From: Ktedonobacter sp.
GTDB taxonomy: Bacteria; Chloroflexota; Ktedonobacteria; Ktedonobacterales; Ktedonobacteraceae
DNA length: 5,259 nucleotides
Assembly (NCBI GenBank): GCA_003450555.1
Contig: DMFQ01000118.1
Location: forward strand, 1-5,259
Reading direction: 5' to 3'
A program made the translations under genes and the position numbers. This document shows positions 1 through 5,259 of this stretch, one piece after another. How positions within the stretch are numbered: the stretch's first letter is position 1; each line of letters begins with the position of its first letter. Under the pieces are notes generated by a model that saw only the letters and a program-made list of their open reading frames with translations, was not told where the DNA came from and made no database searches.

Positions 1-911
1 ATGCTGGGTTTACCCAGTACAGCCAGCTCGCTTAGCGTCGCAGCTCCCGAGCGGCATAACACCAGTGTTGACGCCTGTAGTGCTACCGCCATCTCCTCGT
101 TCAGGTACGCTACCAGCCGGTACCGTCTCCTCATCTCTTCATCCAGATTCGCCATTGCCTCGATAGATTGCTCGCGTGTCTCCTCGAAAAGCTGCTTGCC
201 GCTGATCTGCAAGACCTGGCAATGCGGAAGCAGATTGGGCAGAGCCTGGCACACCACCTGGTTCAAATGCCTCGCTCCCTGGCTGCCACCCGTTACCAGC
301 AGCAGCGGCATTTCCGCCTCAAACGTCAGTCCGGCGCGCGCCTGTGCTGGTGAGACCTGGCGTATATCTAGCATCTCCTGTCGCACCGGGTTGCCCAACC
401 ACAACGTCTTGCCGTAGGGACCCGATGTATCGCGTCCCAGCGCGTCTCCATTCCCCGCAAAATACCGCACTGAATCCTCAAAGGCTACCGTGATGCGCGT
501 CGCTAACGGCGCGATCAGCCTGTTCGACAGGTTCGGCGGTACATCCTGCTGGTGCATCAACAGCGGTACGCCGTTCAAGCGAGCCGCCAACCCCGCCGGT
601 ACTGCCACGTATCCTCCACTCGTAAAGACCACATCAGGCGCGAACTTCCGCACAATACCAACCGCCTGTACCATGCCTACAGGCACACGGGCAACACCCG
701 CGATCGTCTGCCACGAAATGTAGCGCCGCAGTTTGCCTGCCTTGACCATAGCGAAAGGGAACCCTGCCGCCGGTGCTAATTCGGTCTCCAGGCCATCGTC
801 GCTACCGAGATAGAGAATCCTGGCCTGGTACTGTTTTTCCAGCAGCGTTGCCACGGCAAGGGCCGGGTAGATATGTCCACCTGTGCCTCCACCTGATACA
901 AGTATGTTCAT
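1..911 (-). CDS. murG: MurG, lipid II-forming GlcNAc transferase (3' end off the window edge)
   Basis: Transfers GlcNAc from UDP-GlcNAc to lipid I on the cytoplasmic face of the membrane, making lipid II, the substrate of FtsW and FtsI. Translating the minus strand from ATG at 911 gives 303 uninterrupted codons up to the window edge. Visible motifs: N-terminal glycine-rich loop SGGGTGGHIYPALA (residues 6-19); FTSGGYVAVPAG (96-107); the acceptor-domain motif that reads HEQN in E. coli, here HQQD (120-123); LGNPVR (172-177); the second Rossmann loop VTGGSQGARHLN (206-217); and the donor-binding CRSGAATLSELAVLGKPS (286-303). MurG is usually about 355-370 aa, so roughly the last 60 residues are missing. 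It starts 71 bp after the ftsW stop, probably on the same transcript. The ribosome site is weak (GGGA about 8 nt upstream). In-frame GTG at 932 is an alternative start adding 7 residues, but ATG 911 places the glycine-rich loop at the usual distance. Family call is certain. Confidence 0.96.
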   Translation of the reverse strand, partial: MNILVSGGGTGGHIYPALAVATLLEKQYQARILYLGSDDGLETELAPAAGFPFAMVKAGKLRRYISWQTIAGVARVPVGMVQAVGIVRKFAPDVVFTSGGYVAVPAGLAARLNGVPLLMHQQDVPPNLSNRLIAPLATRITVAFEDSVRYFAGNGDALGRDTSGPYGKTLWLGNPVRQEMLDIRQVSPAQARAGLTFEAEMPLLLVTGGSQGARHLNQVVCQALPNLLPHCQVLQISGKQLFEETREQSIEAMANLDEEMRRRYRLVAYLNEEMAVALQASTLVLCRSGAATLSELAVLGKPS

Positions 912-982
912 GCGATCTATCCCGGCACCCACGCGTGGTACCGCTATTTCTCTTTCCTTCAGAGTATCCAACCTTCGTTCAC

Positions 983-2575
983 CTATATTTTCTTTCCCAT
1001 ATTCACAGTTATTGAACGCCGCGCGAGTGCTGGTAACTCAGGTTCCTGGATATACCGCGAGATGTTGAGCAACACCCCTACGGCTGCCAGTGAAATTACC
1101 AACGATGAGCCGCCATAACTGATGAATGGGAGTGGCACTCCCGTATAAGGAATACTATCTGACGAAGCTCCCACGTTAATCATTGCCTGCAGTACCAGCC
1201 AGGTTGTAATACCCGTTGCTAGTAAAGCTCCGTAGATATCCTGCGTCCTTCTTGCCAAGCGAAAGCCACGAAACGCCAGCAGCAGGAAGAGCAGGACCAC
1301 CAGCGCACACCCGATAAAACCCAACTCTTCACCAAGAATAGCCAGTATCGAGTCAGTAAACGGTAAAGGCAGGTAGCCCGTCTTCTGGCGGCTCGCCCCC
1401 AACCCTAACCCTAACCACCCACCGGAACCTAATGCCAACAATGATTGATAGAGCTGCAGATTGATGCCCGTCACATTCTTGAATGGGTCAATAAACCCAA
1501 TCAAACGTAGATAGCGATAGCCTTTACTAAATGCCTCTTGTAAGAATATTAACCCGCCACAGGCCATTGCTAGCAGAAATTGCACTATATTGGCCCCTGC
1601 CGTAAAGAACATAGCCGTCGCGAAACCGGCGATTATAATAGCCGTGCCCATATCGTTTTCTAGCAGAACCAGTCCCAACACCACTCCGACCAGGATCACA
1701 AATGGTGCCAGGCCATAGAGAAATGTGCCAACCTGCTTCCCCTTGCGCGCCAGCCAGTCCGCGATATAAAGTGCCAGTATCAATTTGGTGATTTCGCTCG
1801 GCTGAATCGAGAAAAATGAGCCGAATGTCAACCAGCGTGACGCACCAAATGCTACATGACCAAACCTGAGTACGATAACCAGTAGCGGCAGGATAATCAC
1901 CATACCGGCCAGTGAGAAACGCCGCCATTGGCGATAATCTACACGCATCGTTACCAGCATGACGATGATACCCAGGATCACCGAAAGCAGTTGCTTCTGA
2001 AAAAAGTACGAAGCATCACCGTAGGTGCGCGCGGCCATGAAAGCACTCGAACTGTAGACCATCACAAGGCCGATACAGAGCAGCGCCAGCACGATGATTA
2101 AGAGCCAGGAATCGATCTTACCGGCAACGCGCGGCAACCGCATGTCCAACTCCAGCTGCGCCAACTTCTTCTGTTCCTCTTCGCTGATAACCTGCACCGC
2201 TGCGTCCTGTTGACCCGGCTCCCATAGTCCCTGCAAACGCCAGCTAGCTGTTAATCCCGTCCGCTGTTGCTTTACGGCGTTTACGCTTCGTTTGTTGGAC
2301 CGTGGCAAGCTCTTTCGTGGCATTGCTGGACGGACCGCCACTGACTCATCCGCGGCATAGCTCACTCTTCTAGCGGGTGCAGCAGTCCCCCTGCTTCTAC
2401 TTGTGCTTGCACCTCTTGTGCTCAGGAGATCGGCTTTACGACGTTCCATTGACTCCAGTACAGGTGAACGCATCGGGAGCGGGAGATGATCACGTTGTCT
2501 TCCCGCGCGGCGAGAAGTCTGAGATGACCGCGCTTTTGTACCTTTGTTCAATTGTCTCCGAAAGCCTAGTACCAT
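983..2575 (-). CDS. ftsW: FtsW, septal SEDS peptidoglycan glycosyltransferase with long basic N-terminus
   Basis: Multi-pass membrane polymerase that joins lipid II into glycan strands at the septum, partnered with the FtsI transpeptidase. Of 530 residues, the SEDS core is about 155-510 with around ten predicted membrane segments, the first at about 156-176. Diagnostic motifs: QPSEITKL (258-265), LLENDMGTAI (304-313; families usually read QPDLGT), YLPLPFTDSILAILGEELG (401-419) containing the presumed catalytic Asp408, and PYTGVPLPFISYGGSS (476-491). FtsW rather than RodA is preferred because it lies between ftsI and murG; motifs alone separate the two less firmly. Residues 1-155 are odd: rich in Arg, Lys, Ser, Ala and Gln, with no domain I recognise, probably a disordered cytoplasmic tail (E. 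coli FtsW has about 45 residues there). The start is uncertain. ATG 2575 has no good ribosome site. ATG 2449 has GGAG 3 nt upstream, and ATG 2140 (residue 146) has GGAG 6 nt upstream and would give a normal-length 385-aa FtsW. Confidence 0.93.
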   Translation of the reverse strand: MVLGFRRQLNKGTKARSSQTSRRAGRQRDHLPLPMRSPVLESMERRKADLLSTRGASTSRSRGTAAPARRVSYAADESVAVRPAMPRKSLPRSNKRSVNAVKQQRTGLTASWRLQGLWEPGQQDAAVQVISEEEQKKLAQLELDMRLPRVAGKIDSWLLIIVLALLCIGLVMVYSSSAFMAARTYGDASYFFQKQLLSVILGIIVMLVTMRVDYRQWRRFSLAGMVIILPLLVIVLRFGHVAFGASRWLTFGSFFSIQPSEITKLILALYIADWLARKGKQVGTFLYGLAPFVILVGVVLGLVLLENDMGTAIIIAGFATAMFFTAGANIVQFLLAMACGGLIFLQEAFSKGYRYLRLIGFIDPFKNVTGINLQLYQSLLALGSGGWLGLGLGASRQKTGYLPLPFTDSILAILGEELGFIGCALVVLLFLLLAFRGFRLARRTQDIYGALLATGITTWLVLQAMINVGASSDSIPYTGVPLPFISYGGSSLVISLAAVGVLLNISRYIQEPELPALARRSITVNMGKKI

Positions 2576-2602
2576 GAGTTTTCACATTTCCCACTTAAAA
2601 GC

Positions 2603-2631
2603 TTGACATAGAACGGAATTTCTATTATACT
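2603..2631 (+). promoter_or_regulatory. Near-consensus sigma70-type promoter, antisense to the operon
   Basis: TTGACA at 2603-2608, a 17-bp spacer, then TATACT at 2626-2631: a perfect -35, optimal spacing and a 5/6 -10 on the plus strand. Predicted transcription starts at about 2638-2639, right at the edge of the structured region, and runs away from ftsW through 2640-2990. No convincing plus-strand gene follows, so the product would be an antisense or non-coding transcript. The match is too good to dismiss as chance, but activity cannot be seen from sequence. Confidence 0.6.
2624..2629 (-). promoter_or_regulatory. Possible -10 box facing ftsW
   Basis: A perfect TATAAT on the minus strand, overlapping the plus-strand -10 region, about 50 bp upstream of the annotated ftsW start. 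No recognisable TTGACA-like -35 sits 16-18 bp upstream and there is no TG extension. It may be an accidental by-product of the AT-rich plus-strand promoter, or a weak secondary promoter for ftsW-murG. Confidence 0.3.
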
Positions 2632-2638
2632 TATTTCA

Positions 2639-2665
2639 GACTGTTGGTTGGCGTTCACACCAGTC
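2639..2665 (-). repeat. Terminal inverted repeat/hairpin at the edge of the structured RNA
   Basis: GACTG (2639-2643) and CAGTC (2661-2665) form a perfect 5-bp inverted repeat. An alternative inner pairing on the minus strand is GGUG-UGAA-CGCC. It may close the 3' end of the RNA or be the end hairpin of a decayed mobile element. There is no T-run on the minus strand, so it is not a classic terminator. The predicted start of the plus-strand promoter falls on its outer edge. Confidence 0.45.
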
Positions 2666-2720
2666 CACCGTGCTGCTCCGTTGCGGTAATCCACGCTGAC
2701 CGCGATGGCGCCTTTAACGT

Positions 2721-2742
2721 CTTGCGGTCGCCCTGGTCCACC
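2721..2742 (-). repeat. Copy 1 of imperfect 22-nt module inside the structured RNA
   Basis: Matches the segment at 2788-2809 at 19 of 22 positions without gaps. Read as RNA on the minus strand, both copies have the pattern ACCAGGGCG followed by a C-GCAA-G tetraloop. This copy carries GGUGGACC in front and CGACC before the loop. The two copies are 67 nt apart. Confidence 0.7.
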
Positions 2743-2787
2743 CCGTCGTGGGTATACGAGGGACAACCTTTGTGGTCTTCCTGGGAC

Positions 2788-2809
2788 CTTGCGTCCGCCC
2801 TGGTACACC
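2788..2809 (-). repeat. Copy 2 of imperfect 22-nt module inside the structured RNA
   Basis: Partner of the segment at 2721-2742, with three substitutions. Its GCAA loop is closed by a clear GGAC/GGUCC stem (2796-2784), and its 5' part supplies the ACC-A-GGGC arm of the compound stem at 2830-2797. Both copies keeping a GNRA loop suggests a functional duplicated motif rather than random similarity. Confidence 0.7.
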
Positions 2810-2994
2810 GAACTGATCCGTTACCCGGGCAGTGCCGCCTACGTTTCTACCTGCCTTCATCATCTCCCGGATGCTGCTGCCTTGCATGCTCACCACTTAG
2901 AGCGACGTAGGGACCCGATTTATCGCGCCCACACCGTTCTCGTCCTTACGGGTCGAGCCATCTCTTCCCTAAAATCCTATTCGTGTAAGACCTG

Positions 2995-3381
2995 CTACCC
3001 TCGACCGTTTTCTTCAGCCGGTTGTTCCCACATTACCTCCAAGGCTTGTTCCACCTCTACATCACTGAATGCGACATGCGCTGTTTCTAGTCTCTCCTGT
3101 TGCAGGTCAATCATCTCCACCCCCTGTATATGCAAGAGCTGGTTCCAGGGATCATCGGTGAACGCGGGTACAGTCATTGGCGTTACTGATGTCACTTCCT
3201 CGCCACTCTTTGCCAATGTCTCCACTGGATAGGTACCTAATAGCTCCTGCCAGGTTTCGCTCAGCACATCAGGCCGTTGGTATCTATTCTGTGTTAAACG
3301 CTCATAATACGCGCTGTCAAAAGATGTATTCGTACATGCATCCTTGCGTATGCTCAAATTCTTGTTTTCCTGTAATCCCAT
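2995..3381 (-). CDS. Small acidic protein of unknown function
   Basis: I do not recognise this 128-aa protein. Support for a real gene: ATG at 3381 has a good ribosome site (AGAGGA about 5 nt upstream), the frame is open to a TAG, it starts 56 bp after the ftsI stop on the same strand, and the composition is protein-like. It has no signal peptide or membrane segment, so it is probably cytoplasmic. The first 40 residues are polar with several Asn, Lys and Arg; the middle holds TSVTPMTVPAFTDDPWNQLL; the C-terminal third (about 87-128) is strongly acidic and Glu-rich with helical character (VEVEQALEVMWEQPAEEN). The position between ftsI and ftsW suggests a division-linked or lineage-specific accessory role, but this is inference from neighbours. 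It ends about 35 bp before the structured RNA, so its native C-terminus may have been altered if the RNA arrived by insertion. Confidence 0.7.
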   Translation of the reverse strand: MGLQENKNLSIRKDACTNTSFDSAYYERLTQNRYQRPDVLSETWQELLGTYPVETLAKSGEEVTSVTPMTVPAFTDDPWNQLLHIQGVEMIDLQQERLETAHVAFSDVEVEQALEVMWEQPAEENGRG

Positions 3382-3437
3382 TTGTTCCTCTTCATAATCA
3401 CATCGCTTCCGTTATCAACGCATCCATTCTTGAACGC

Positions 3438-5195
3438 CTATGCCCCGTCAGGTGGGACATGATAGTACCACATTAACTGTTGTCCAATGGCCTTCCACAG
3501 TGGAGCTGCCGCAGTCCCACCGTAGATCGTTTGCTGGGGCCGATCTATTTTCACCAGGATCACGAACATCGGATTCGTCGCGGGAATAAATCCCGCCACC
3601 GAGGCCTCCGTCTGATCGCTCGAGAGTCCCTGCGTCGTCGCAGTACCAGTCTTGGCCGCGATTGTATAGCCCGGAACCTGCGCTGGTTGAGCGAAACCAT
3701 CAGTGGCTGAATGCATGAGCATGCCTGTCAATAATGCCGCCGCATGTGTGCTAATGACGCGCCGCAACACCTCGGGCTGTGTTGAAACCATGGAACCGTT
3801 ATTATTGATGGATGCCACCATATACGGATGCATCATCACTCCACCGTTCGCAATCGCTGCGTATGCCATCGCGACCTGTAGTGGCGTTGCTAAAATGCTT
3901 TGTCCAAAAGCTTGCCTCGTTAGATCACTGGGCGACCATGACTTTGGGCTATTGGTAGGTGTGCGAAAGAATCCAGACTCCTCCTGATTACTAAAACCGG
4001 TCGCTTTACCAAAACCAAATTTCGTCAGGTAGGGATAGTAGCGATCAGGACCAAGAATGTCATGCGCCACGTAGGCTGCGCCAACATTGGCTGAATGCTC
4101 CAGCACTTGCGTCATCGACTCTGTGCCATAGCTAAGCCCGTTCCAATTCACCACCATCTGCGCGTCGTTGAACGTCCTGTATCCTGGATCATTGAACGTC
4201 GTATCCGGCGTTATCAGCCCCTGGTCCAGGGCTGCCGCCATGGTAACGGCCTTCAATGTCGAACCCGGTTCATATGCACAATCCAACGATGGATTGAAAA
4301 AGACGCTTTCCTGACCGAGACAACCTGTTAGCGCCGCAGAATTGCCATACTGGTTCGGATCAAATGTTGGCGCACCAGCCATCACTACAATTGCCCCGGT
4401 ACGCACATTCACGACGATAGCCGAGCCACTCTCAGCCCCCAGTGTCTTCACCGCGTCGGCTAACGCTGACTGCGCCATGTACTGCATAGCGCTGTCGATT
4501 GTCAGCGTCAAATCAGCCCCATTGACTGCTGGCTGCTCAGAGCTGGCACCCACAACCAATGGATTGCCGTTCAGATCAAACTCCGCCGTAAAGCTGCCGG
4601 GCTTACCGGCCAGTAGTTGATCGTACTGCCGCTCAATTCCATAGATGCCCATACTTTTCTGATCATCTTGCTGGACATAGCCCAATATTTGAGCAGCTAA
4701 CGAGCCATCTGGATAGATACGCCATGTCCGCGGCTCCAGGAAGATATCCGGCAGTTGCAAACTGCGCAATTGTGCGCTCTGTCCCGGGTCAATACGGCTG
4801 GCAATACGCACCGTCTGTAACTCCAGGTTGAAATCCTTATAAAGGGTCTCTTGAGAAATCGAGGGCAATACCCTGTGCAACGAGTCAACCAGTTTCGCCA
4901 GTGCGCCCTGGAAGGTATCAGACGAATGGTCAATCGAGAACTGAATCGGCTCGATGTAAACATCGTCGCGTACCACATTGGTTGCCAGAATATGTCCTTG
5001 TGCATCGTAGATCAAGCCACGAGGAGCATTCAGTATTTGGTTTTGAATGTGCTCATTTGTCGCAAGTTGCGCCAGGCTATCTCCCCGCACTATCTGCCAG
5101 TAATACAACCTGCCTATGAGTGTCAACATACCAACGCAGACAAGCAAGAAAATGAGCATCTGCCGATTTCGTGCGCGGCGTAACTCAACACTCAT
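3438..5195 (-). CDS. ftsI: FtsI/PBP3-type septal peptidoglycan transpeptidase (class B PBP)
   Basis: Membrane-anchored D,D-transpeptidase that cross-links stem peptides at the division septum, working with FtsW. Architecture of the 585 residues: short cytoplasmic N-terminus rich in Arg, one membrane anchor (about 13-33), PBP dimerisation/pedestal domain (about 50-220, with NAPRGLIYDAQGHILATN at 56-73), then the transpeptidase domain (about 230-575). All three active-site motifs are present: S312-TLK, S368-A-N370 and K515-T-G. Length is normal for class B PBPs and no PASTA repeats follow the catalytic domain. A two-cysteine loop (C292 and C306) just before the catalytic serine is unusual. Start ATG 5195 is well supported by AAGGAGG at 5208-5202, 6 nt upstream. 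It is named ftsI rather than a rod-system PBP2 because ftsW and murG follow. A possible terminator directly upstream suggests it may begin its own transcript, though no clear promoter is seen in the short stretch available. Confidence 0.95.
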   Translation of the reverse strand: MSVELRRARNRQMLIFLLVCVGMLTLIGRLYYWQIVRGDSLAQLATNEHIQNQILNAPRGLIYDAQGHILATNVVRDDVYIEPIQFSIDHSSDTFQGALAKLVDSLHRVLPSISQETLYKDFNLELQTVRIASRIDPGQSAQLRSLQLPDIFLEPRTWRIYPDGSLAAQILGYVQQDDQKSMGIYGIERQYDQLLAGKPGSFTAEFDLNGNPLVVGASSEQPAVNGADLTLTIDSAMQYMAQSALADAVKTLGAESGSAIVVNVRTGAIVVMAGAPTFDPNQYGNSAALTGCLGQESVFFNPSLDCAYEPGSTLKAVTMAAALDQGLITPDTTFNDPGYRTFNDAQMVVNWNGLSYGTESMTQVLEHSANVGAAYVAHDILGPDRYYPYLTKFGFGKATGFSNQEESGFFRTPTNSPKSWSPSDLTRQAFGQSILATPLQVAMAYAAIANGGVMMHPYMVASINNNGSMVSTQPEVLRRVISTHAAALLTGMLMHSATDGFAQPAQVPGYTIAAKTGTATTQGLSSDQTEASVAGFIPATNPMFVILVKIDRPQQTIYGGTAAAPLWKAIGQQLMWYYHVPPDGA

Positions 5196-5201
5196 CTATT
5201 G

Positions 5202-5208
5202 CCTCCTT
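5202..5208 (-). promoter_or_regulatory. Strong Shine-Dalgarno site of ftsI
   Basis: AAGGAGG on the minus strand, 6 nt before ATG 5195. It fixes the ftsI start and is the best ribosome site in the window; those before murG and the annotated ftsW start are much weaker. Confidence 0.85.
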
Positions 5209-5214
5209 AACGTC

Positions 5215-5245
5215 AAAAATGTACGGGCGGGGCTTGCCCCCGCCC
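5215..5245 (-). terminator. GC-rich hairpin with nearby T-run; possible terminator or dispersed palindrome
   Basis: GGGCGGGG (5225-5232) pairs perfectly with CCCCGCCC (5238-5245) around a 5-nt loop. On the minus strand it is followed, after 5 nt, by TTTTT (5219-5215). This could terminate an upstream gene beyond the right edge and separate it from ftsI. The gap before the T-run and the short run make it weaker than a canonical intrinsic terminator. GC-rich palindromes around a CTTGC/GCAAG loop also occur as dispersed intergenic repeats in some bacteria, so a repeat-family origin is possible. The remaining bases to 5259 show nothing recognisable. Confidence 0.5.
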
Positions 5246-5259
5246 TGCTCCTGTCGCCT

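Larger units (their letters stand above)
2576..2638. other. AT-rich spacer upstream of ftsW
   Basis: This AT-rich stretch separates the structured-RNA region from the annotated ftsW start. It holds two overlapping promoter-like signals, one per strand, described separately. No coding potential is visible. No convincing Shine-Dalgarno sequence sits at the proper distance before ATG 2575, which is one reason to doubt that start. Confidence 0.6.
2639..2960 (-). ncRNA. Structured RNA, candidate HEARO/omega-RNA (IscB-associated guide scaffold), standalone
   Basis: This region lacks a convincing protein reading but is dense in potential RNA structure. Minus-strand elements, 5' to 3': hairpin 2957-2939 (CUCG/CGAG plus CC/GG) capped by GUAA; a 7-bp helix CCUACGU (2911-2905) with ACGUAGG (2844-2838) enclosing small hairpins GCUC/GAGC and CAUC/GAUG; a compound stem GCCC.GGU.AAC / GUU.ACC.GGGC (2830-2797); GGAC-GCAA-GGUCC (2796-2784); a GGCG(A)CC / GGCGCC stem at about 2731-2706; GCGGU/ACCGC (2702-2680); and a terminal GACUG/CAGUC stem (2665-2639). 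Three C-G-closed GNRA loops exist only when the minus strand is read, which sets the orientation. Size, layout and purine-rich loops resemble my memory of HEARO/omega-RNAs, whose guide is the 5' flank of the scaffold, here about 2961-2990. No iscB follows; ftsW does. Alternatives are a cis-regulatory leader of ftsW or another mobile-element RNA. I see no RNase P, tmRNA or SRP signatures. That it is structured RNA is fairly likely; the family name is less sure. Ends are approximate. Confidence 0.55.

Noticed and set aside
2566..2808. Open minus-strand frame of 80 codons overlapping the ftsW start
   Set aside because: No ribosome site, odd Gly/Arg/Pro-rich composition, and it overlaps both the structured RNA and ftsW; the openness is better explained by RNA sequence.
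2797..2830. T-box-like antiterminator (a GGUGUACC segment near ftsW)
   Set aside because: The full T-box consensus and a following terminator are missing, and the segment is explained by the compound stem of the structured RNA.
2714..2896. Open minus-strand frame of 60 codons in the gene-free stretch
   Set aside because: Lies wholly in the structured region with GGGAG too close to the inner ATGs; Gly-Arg-Pro-Thr-rich product with no recognisable domain.
2580..2975. Direct repeats flanking the RNA (TTTTAGGGAA upstream, TTTTAAGTGGGAA downstream, minus strand)
   Set aside because: The match needs a 3-nt gap and is short; not good enough to call a target-site duplication or element ends.
2639..2994. 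RNase P RNA, tmRNA or SRP RNA
   Set aside because: None of the conserved cores is visible on either strand: no GAGGAAAGUCC of RNase P, no tRNA-like T-loop with CCA end, no GGAAGCAGCC-type SRP loop.
2705..3232. Plus-strand open frame of 175 codons downstream of the antisense promoter
   Set aside because: Cys/Ser/Arg-rich shadow composition, overlaps the well-supported minus-strand small gene, and no ribosome site stands out.
3382..3437. Promoter between ftsI and the small ORF (TTGATA and TTATGA on the minus strand)
   Set aside because: Spacing of about 15 bp and a poor -10; co-transcription with ftsI is simpler.

Overview
The window is a piece of a bacterial peptidoglycan/cell-division (dcw-type) cluster, with every recognised gene on the minus strand. 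In transcription order, from high to low coordinates, it holds: a GC-rich palindrome that may be a terminator; ftsI (septal penicillin-binding protein, 585 aa); an unrecognised acidic 128-aa protein; a gene-free stretch of about 420 bp; ftsW (septal SEDS glycosyltransferase, 530 aa with an unusually long basic N-terminus); and murG (lipid II synthase), which is cut off by the left window edge after 303 codons.

The logic of the genes is coherent. MurG makes lipid II on the inner face of the membrane. FtsW polymerises lipid II into glycan, and FtsI cross-links that glycan at the septum. The usual murE/murF/mraY/murD block between ftsI and ftsW is absent; one small ORF and the gene-free stretch stand in its place.

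The gene-free stretch (about 2576-2994) is the most interesting part. About 2639-2960 does not read as protein. On the minus strand it looks like a structured RNA: several hairpins, a perfect 7-bp long-range helix, three C-G-closed GNRA tetraloops (GUAA, GCAA, GCAA) and an imperfectly duplicated 22-nt module. My best guess is a HEARO/omega-RNA, the guide-RNA scaffold that accompanies IscB nucleases. No iscB or tnpB is present, so it would be a standalone copy. Next to it, on the plus strand, lies a near-consensus housekeeping promoter (TTGACA, 17 bp, TATACT) that would fire antisense through this RNA. A TATAAT box on the minus strand overlaps it and faces ftsW.

Host: moderate GC content and the MurG variant HQQD suggest Chloroflexota, plausibly the Ktedonobacteria. 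That class is known to carry many HEARO/omega-RNA loci, some without a nuclease gene. This placement is inference only.
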